DNA of 64,000 bases from NCBI GenBank assembly GCA_965219495.1, contig OZ244777.1, positions 310,001-374,000 of the forward strand, given 5' to 3'. The position numbers were made by a program, and so were the translations under genes. This document shows, piece after piece, positions 62,187 through 64,000 of this stretch. The notes below the pieces were generated by a model. It searched no databases and had not been told where the DNA came from. It saw only the letters and a list, made by a program, of their open reading frames with translations. Every line of letters starts with the position of its first letter. Position 1 is the stretch's first letter. The stretch is from CAZPXZ01 sp965219495. Its GTDB lineage: Bacteria; Pseudomonadota; Alphaproteobacteria; Rhodobacterales; CAZPXZ01.

Positions 62187-63202
62187 TGTCAGGAATTTTC
62201 GGCAATGGCTGCCGCGCCTTGCTTGCCGCCACTGCACTGGTTGCATCTTCCACCGCATCATTCGCGGGGGAGTTCGTGGAACCGCAGGCCCCGGTACCTG
62301 GATGGGAAAGGGAGTGGCCGGCTACGGACTTCTCGCGCAGCACCGTGCTTTTTGGAGAGATTTTGTCCGGCGGTCCTCCGAAGGACGGAATCCCGGCCGT
62401 GGATGAACCGGAGTTCGGTCCGGTCGCGGACGAAACGCGCTTGGAGCCGGCCGAACCAGTGGTTTCCCTGGAACTCGACGGGGCCGCCCGGGCCTATCCG
62501 CTGCGGTACCTGATCTGGCACGAAATTGTGAATGACGTAGTGGCCGGCGTACCGGTTGCAGTCACCTATTGCCCGCTCTGCAATTCCGCGCTGGTCTTCG
62601 AGTCGCGGGTGGACGGAACGGACCTGACATTTGGCGTTTCGGGCAAATTGCGGCACTCGGACCTGATCATGTATGACAGGCAGACCGAGAGTTGGTGGCA
62701 GCAGTTTCTCGGTGCGGGAATTGTCGGCGTGCACGCTGGCACGCAACTAACCGCCATTCCCGTGCTGCTGGAGAGCTGGGAATCATTTCGGTCCGGGTAT
62801 CCGGAAGGTGAAGTGATGCAGCAGCCGAATTTCCCTCGCCCATACGGTCACAATCCTTACCGGGGATACGACACTTCCCCGTTTCCGTTTCTGTACCGGG
62901 GAAACCTGGACATGCTGCCGGACAACGTTGGCCCATTGTCCCGGGTCGTCCGGGTGGGCGAACGGGCTTGGCCGCTCGCCCGGCTTCGTGAAGAGGGTGA
63001 AATCCTGGAGGCGGGACTGCGGTTGAACTGGCGCGAAGGCCAGGCTTCCGCGCTGGATACTTCGGAAATCAGCAAGGGAAGGGACGTGGGCAATGTCACG
63101 GTCCAGGATGCCGACAACGGAGATCTGATCGTTCACGAGGTTATTTTTGCGTTTGTATTCCAAGCATTTGTTCCTGAGGGAGTCTGGATGCAGGGCGGCT
63201 AG
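62186..63202 (+). CDS. DUF3179-domain secreted protein
   Basis: 338 residues. N-terminal signal peptide (LLAATALVASSTASFAGEF). The DUF3179 core is recognisable: ARAYPLRYLIWHEIVNDVVA, PVAVTYCPLCNSALVFESRV and WWQQFLGAGIVGVHAGTQL. The paired cysteines in TYCPLC suggest a metal or redox site, but no activity is known for the family. ATG 62186 is used because it overlaps the ppiA stop; GTG 62183 is the alternative. It sits between ppiA and queA, an insertion in the usual coaD-ppi-queA order. Confidence 0.88.
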   Translation: MSGIFGNGCRALLAATALVASSTASFAGEFVEPQAPVPGWEREWPATDFSRSTVLFGEILSGGPPKDGIPAVDEPEFGPVADETRLEPAEPVVSLELDGAARAYPLRYLIWHEIVNDVVAGVPVAVTYCPLCNSALVFESRVDGTDLTFGVSGKLRHSDLIMYDRQTESWWQQFLGAGIVGVHAGTQLTAIPVLLESWESFRSGYPEGEVMQQPNFPRPYGHNPYRGYDTSPFPFLYRGNLDMLPDNVGPLSRVVRVGERAWPLARLREEGEILEAGLRLNWREGQASALDTSEISKGRDVGNVTVQDADNGDLIVHEVIFAFVFQAFVPEGVWMQGG

Positions 63203-63225
63203 GCCAAACACTGCGGAACACACCC

Positions 63226-64000
63226 ATGCCGGTGGAGGAGTTCGACTTTCGGCTGCCAAAGGAGCTGATTGCGCTTCGTCCTGCATCCCCGAGAAGTGCA
63301 GCTCGAATGCTGGTCGTTACGCGCTCCCAAGTCGTTGATTCGACCATCAACGCGCTTTCCGATTGGCTTCGACGCAACGACATACTTGTTTTCAATGATA
63401 CCAAGGTGCTGCCGGTACGCCTGAACGGAACGCGATGGCGCAAAGACACGGAAGCTGTACTGGACATCACGTTGCTTCACGATCTTGGGGAGGGTCGCTG
63501 GCAGGCGATGGTCCGCCCGCTGAAGCGGCTGAGATCTGGCGACACCGTCATCTTCGGGGATGGCTTTTTCGCTCTCGTAGAAGAGGTGCGGGCCGGACGC
63601 GCGATCCTGTCGTTCAAGTCTACCGGCGCGGAATTCCATGCACTGCTGGCAAGGTTTGGGCGAATGCCTCTACCCCCCTATATCGCAAAGTTGCGGCCGC
63701 CGGATCGCAAGGATGACGTTGACTACCAAACCGCGTTCGCCGCCGCGGCGGGCGCGGTCGCATCCCCAACCGCCGGGCTTCATTTTGACGGGGCGTTGCT
63801 CTCAACCCTCGATGCGGTGGGAGTGAGGCGCGCCGCCGTCACGCTCCATGTCGGGCCGGGGACGTTTCTTCCGGTTCGTGCACAGCAGATGGAAACGGGC
63901 AGTCTGGAGCGGGAATGGGGCCGAATTGGCCCGCGCACTGCAGCGGCAATGGAAGCCGCGAATGCGGAGGGCGGTCGAACGGTGGCGGTCGGGACCACCT
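63226..64000 (+). CDS. queA: S-adenosylmethionine:tRNA ribosyltransferase-isomerase (5' part)
   Basis: The first ~258 codons of QueA; the gene runs off the window. It starts MPVEEFDFRLPKELIALRPA, then DWLRRNDILVFNDTKVLPVR, YIAKLRPPDRKDDVDYQTAF, AGAVASPTAGLHFDGALLST and VTLHVGPGTFLPVRA, all conserved in the family. QueA transfers and isomerises the ribosyl part of SAM to form epoxyqueuosine in tRNA. It begins 23 bases after the DUF3179 gene. Confidence 0.96.
   Translation, partial: MPVEEFDFRLPKELIALRPASPRSAARMLVVTRSQVVDSTINALSDWLRRNDILVFNDTKVLPVRLNGTRWRKDTEAVLDITLLHDLGEGRWQAMVRPLKRLRSGDTVIFGDGFFALVEEVRAGRAILSFKSTGAEFHALLARFGRMPLPPYIAKLRPPDRKDDVDYQTAFAAAAGAVASPTAGLHFDGALLSTLDAVGVRRAAVTLHVGPGTFLPVRAQQMETGSLEREWGRIGPRTAAAMEAANAEGGRTVAVGTT

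Overview
This window looks like the chromosome of a GC-rich proteobacterium, most probably an alphaproteobacterium. The gene order at the right end (coaD, secreted peptidyl-prolyl isomerase, DUF3179 protein, queA) and the style of the UbiH and CBS-domain neighbours suggest this; no rRNA or other phylogenetic marker is present to prove it. About two thirds of the window is accessory DNA, full of insertion-sequence remnants and broken genes. The last 7 kb is compact core chromosome.

Positions 1-13 kb: acyl-CoA metabolism with decay. A chimeric enoyl-CoA hydratase/acyl-CoA dehydrogenase pseudogene and an intact crotonase precede a + strand set (AMP-forming acyl-CoA ligase, 3-hydroxyacyl-CoA dehydrogenase, enoyl-CoA hydratase, PanB-like protein). 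IS21 and IS6 fragments and a tRNA-Thr 3' remnant come next, then thiolase, quinone oxidoreductase-like and SDR genes. Positions 13-26 kb: a mobile region with a zeta-like kinase and small partner, a decapitated serine recombinase, two inverted truncated DUF4338 (DruA-like) copies, an intact TRAP transporter (dctPQM-type), a phytanoyl-CoA dioxygenase-family gene, a rhomboid remnant, a lone TnpB element with 31-bp terminal inverted repeats, and an intact IS1380 element inserted into the DruA-copy flank with a visible target duplication.

Positions 26-40.5 kb: a second CoA-thioester block. The - strand holds a beta-hydroxyacid dehydrogenase, 2-keto-4-pentenoate hydratase family, acyl-CoA dehydrogenase, hydratase-2 (MaoC) and an APH-like kinase/MaoC/phosphatase operon. 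After a frameshifted DDE transposase, a + strand operon encodes acyl-CoA ligase, SDR and SCPx-like thiolase. Truncated genes lie between the intact ones (ADH, SDR, FAD monooxygenase, sugar-phosphate isomerase, enoyl-CoA hydratase, internally deleted MaoC). The intact enzymes could activate and beta-oxidise imported carboxylic acids; the substrate cannot be read from sequence.

Positions 40.5-48 kb: an IS graveyard (IS21, IS110, IS66, ISAs1 remnants) around an intact tRNA-Ser(CGA), plus a complete IS1634 element that splits a gene with a TACA duplication. Positions 47.9-56.5 kb: a nine-gene - strand operon for an R64/TCP-like type IVb pilus (PilL/TcpQ, PilN secretin, PilO, PilP, PilQ ATPase, PilR, PilS pilin, a PilM-like protein, PilV-like tip protein). 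It has no prepilin peptidase or transglycosylase, and its pilins have no recognisable cleavable prepilin leader; this is the most unusual system here.

Positions 57-64 kb: a - strand operon msrB, ubiH-like, sterol-desaturase-family, Cys-rich Fe-S protein, then + strand CBS protein, coaD, ppiA-like, DUF3179 and the start of queA, which runs off the window.
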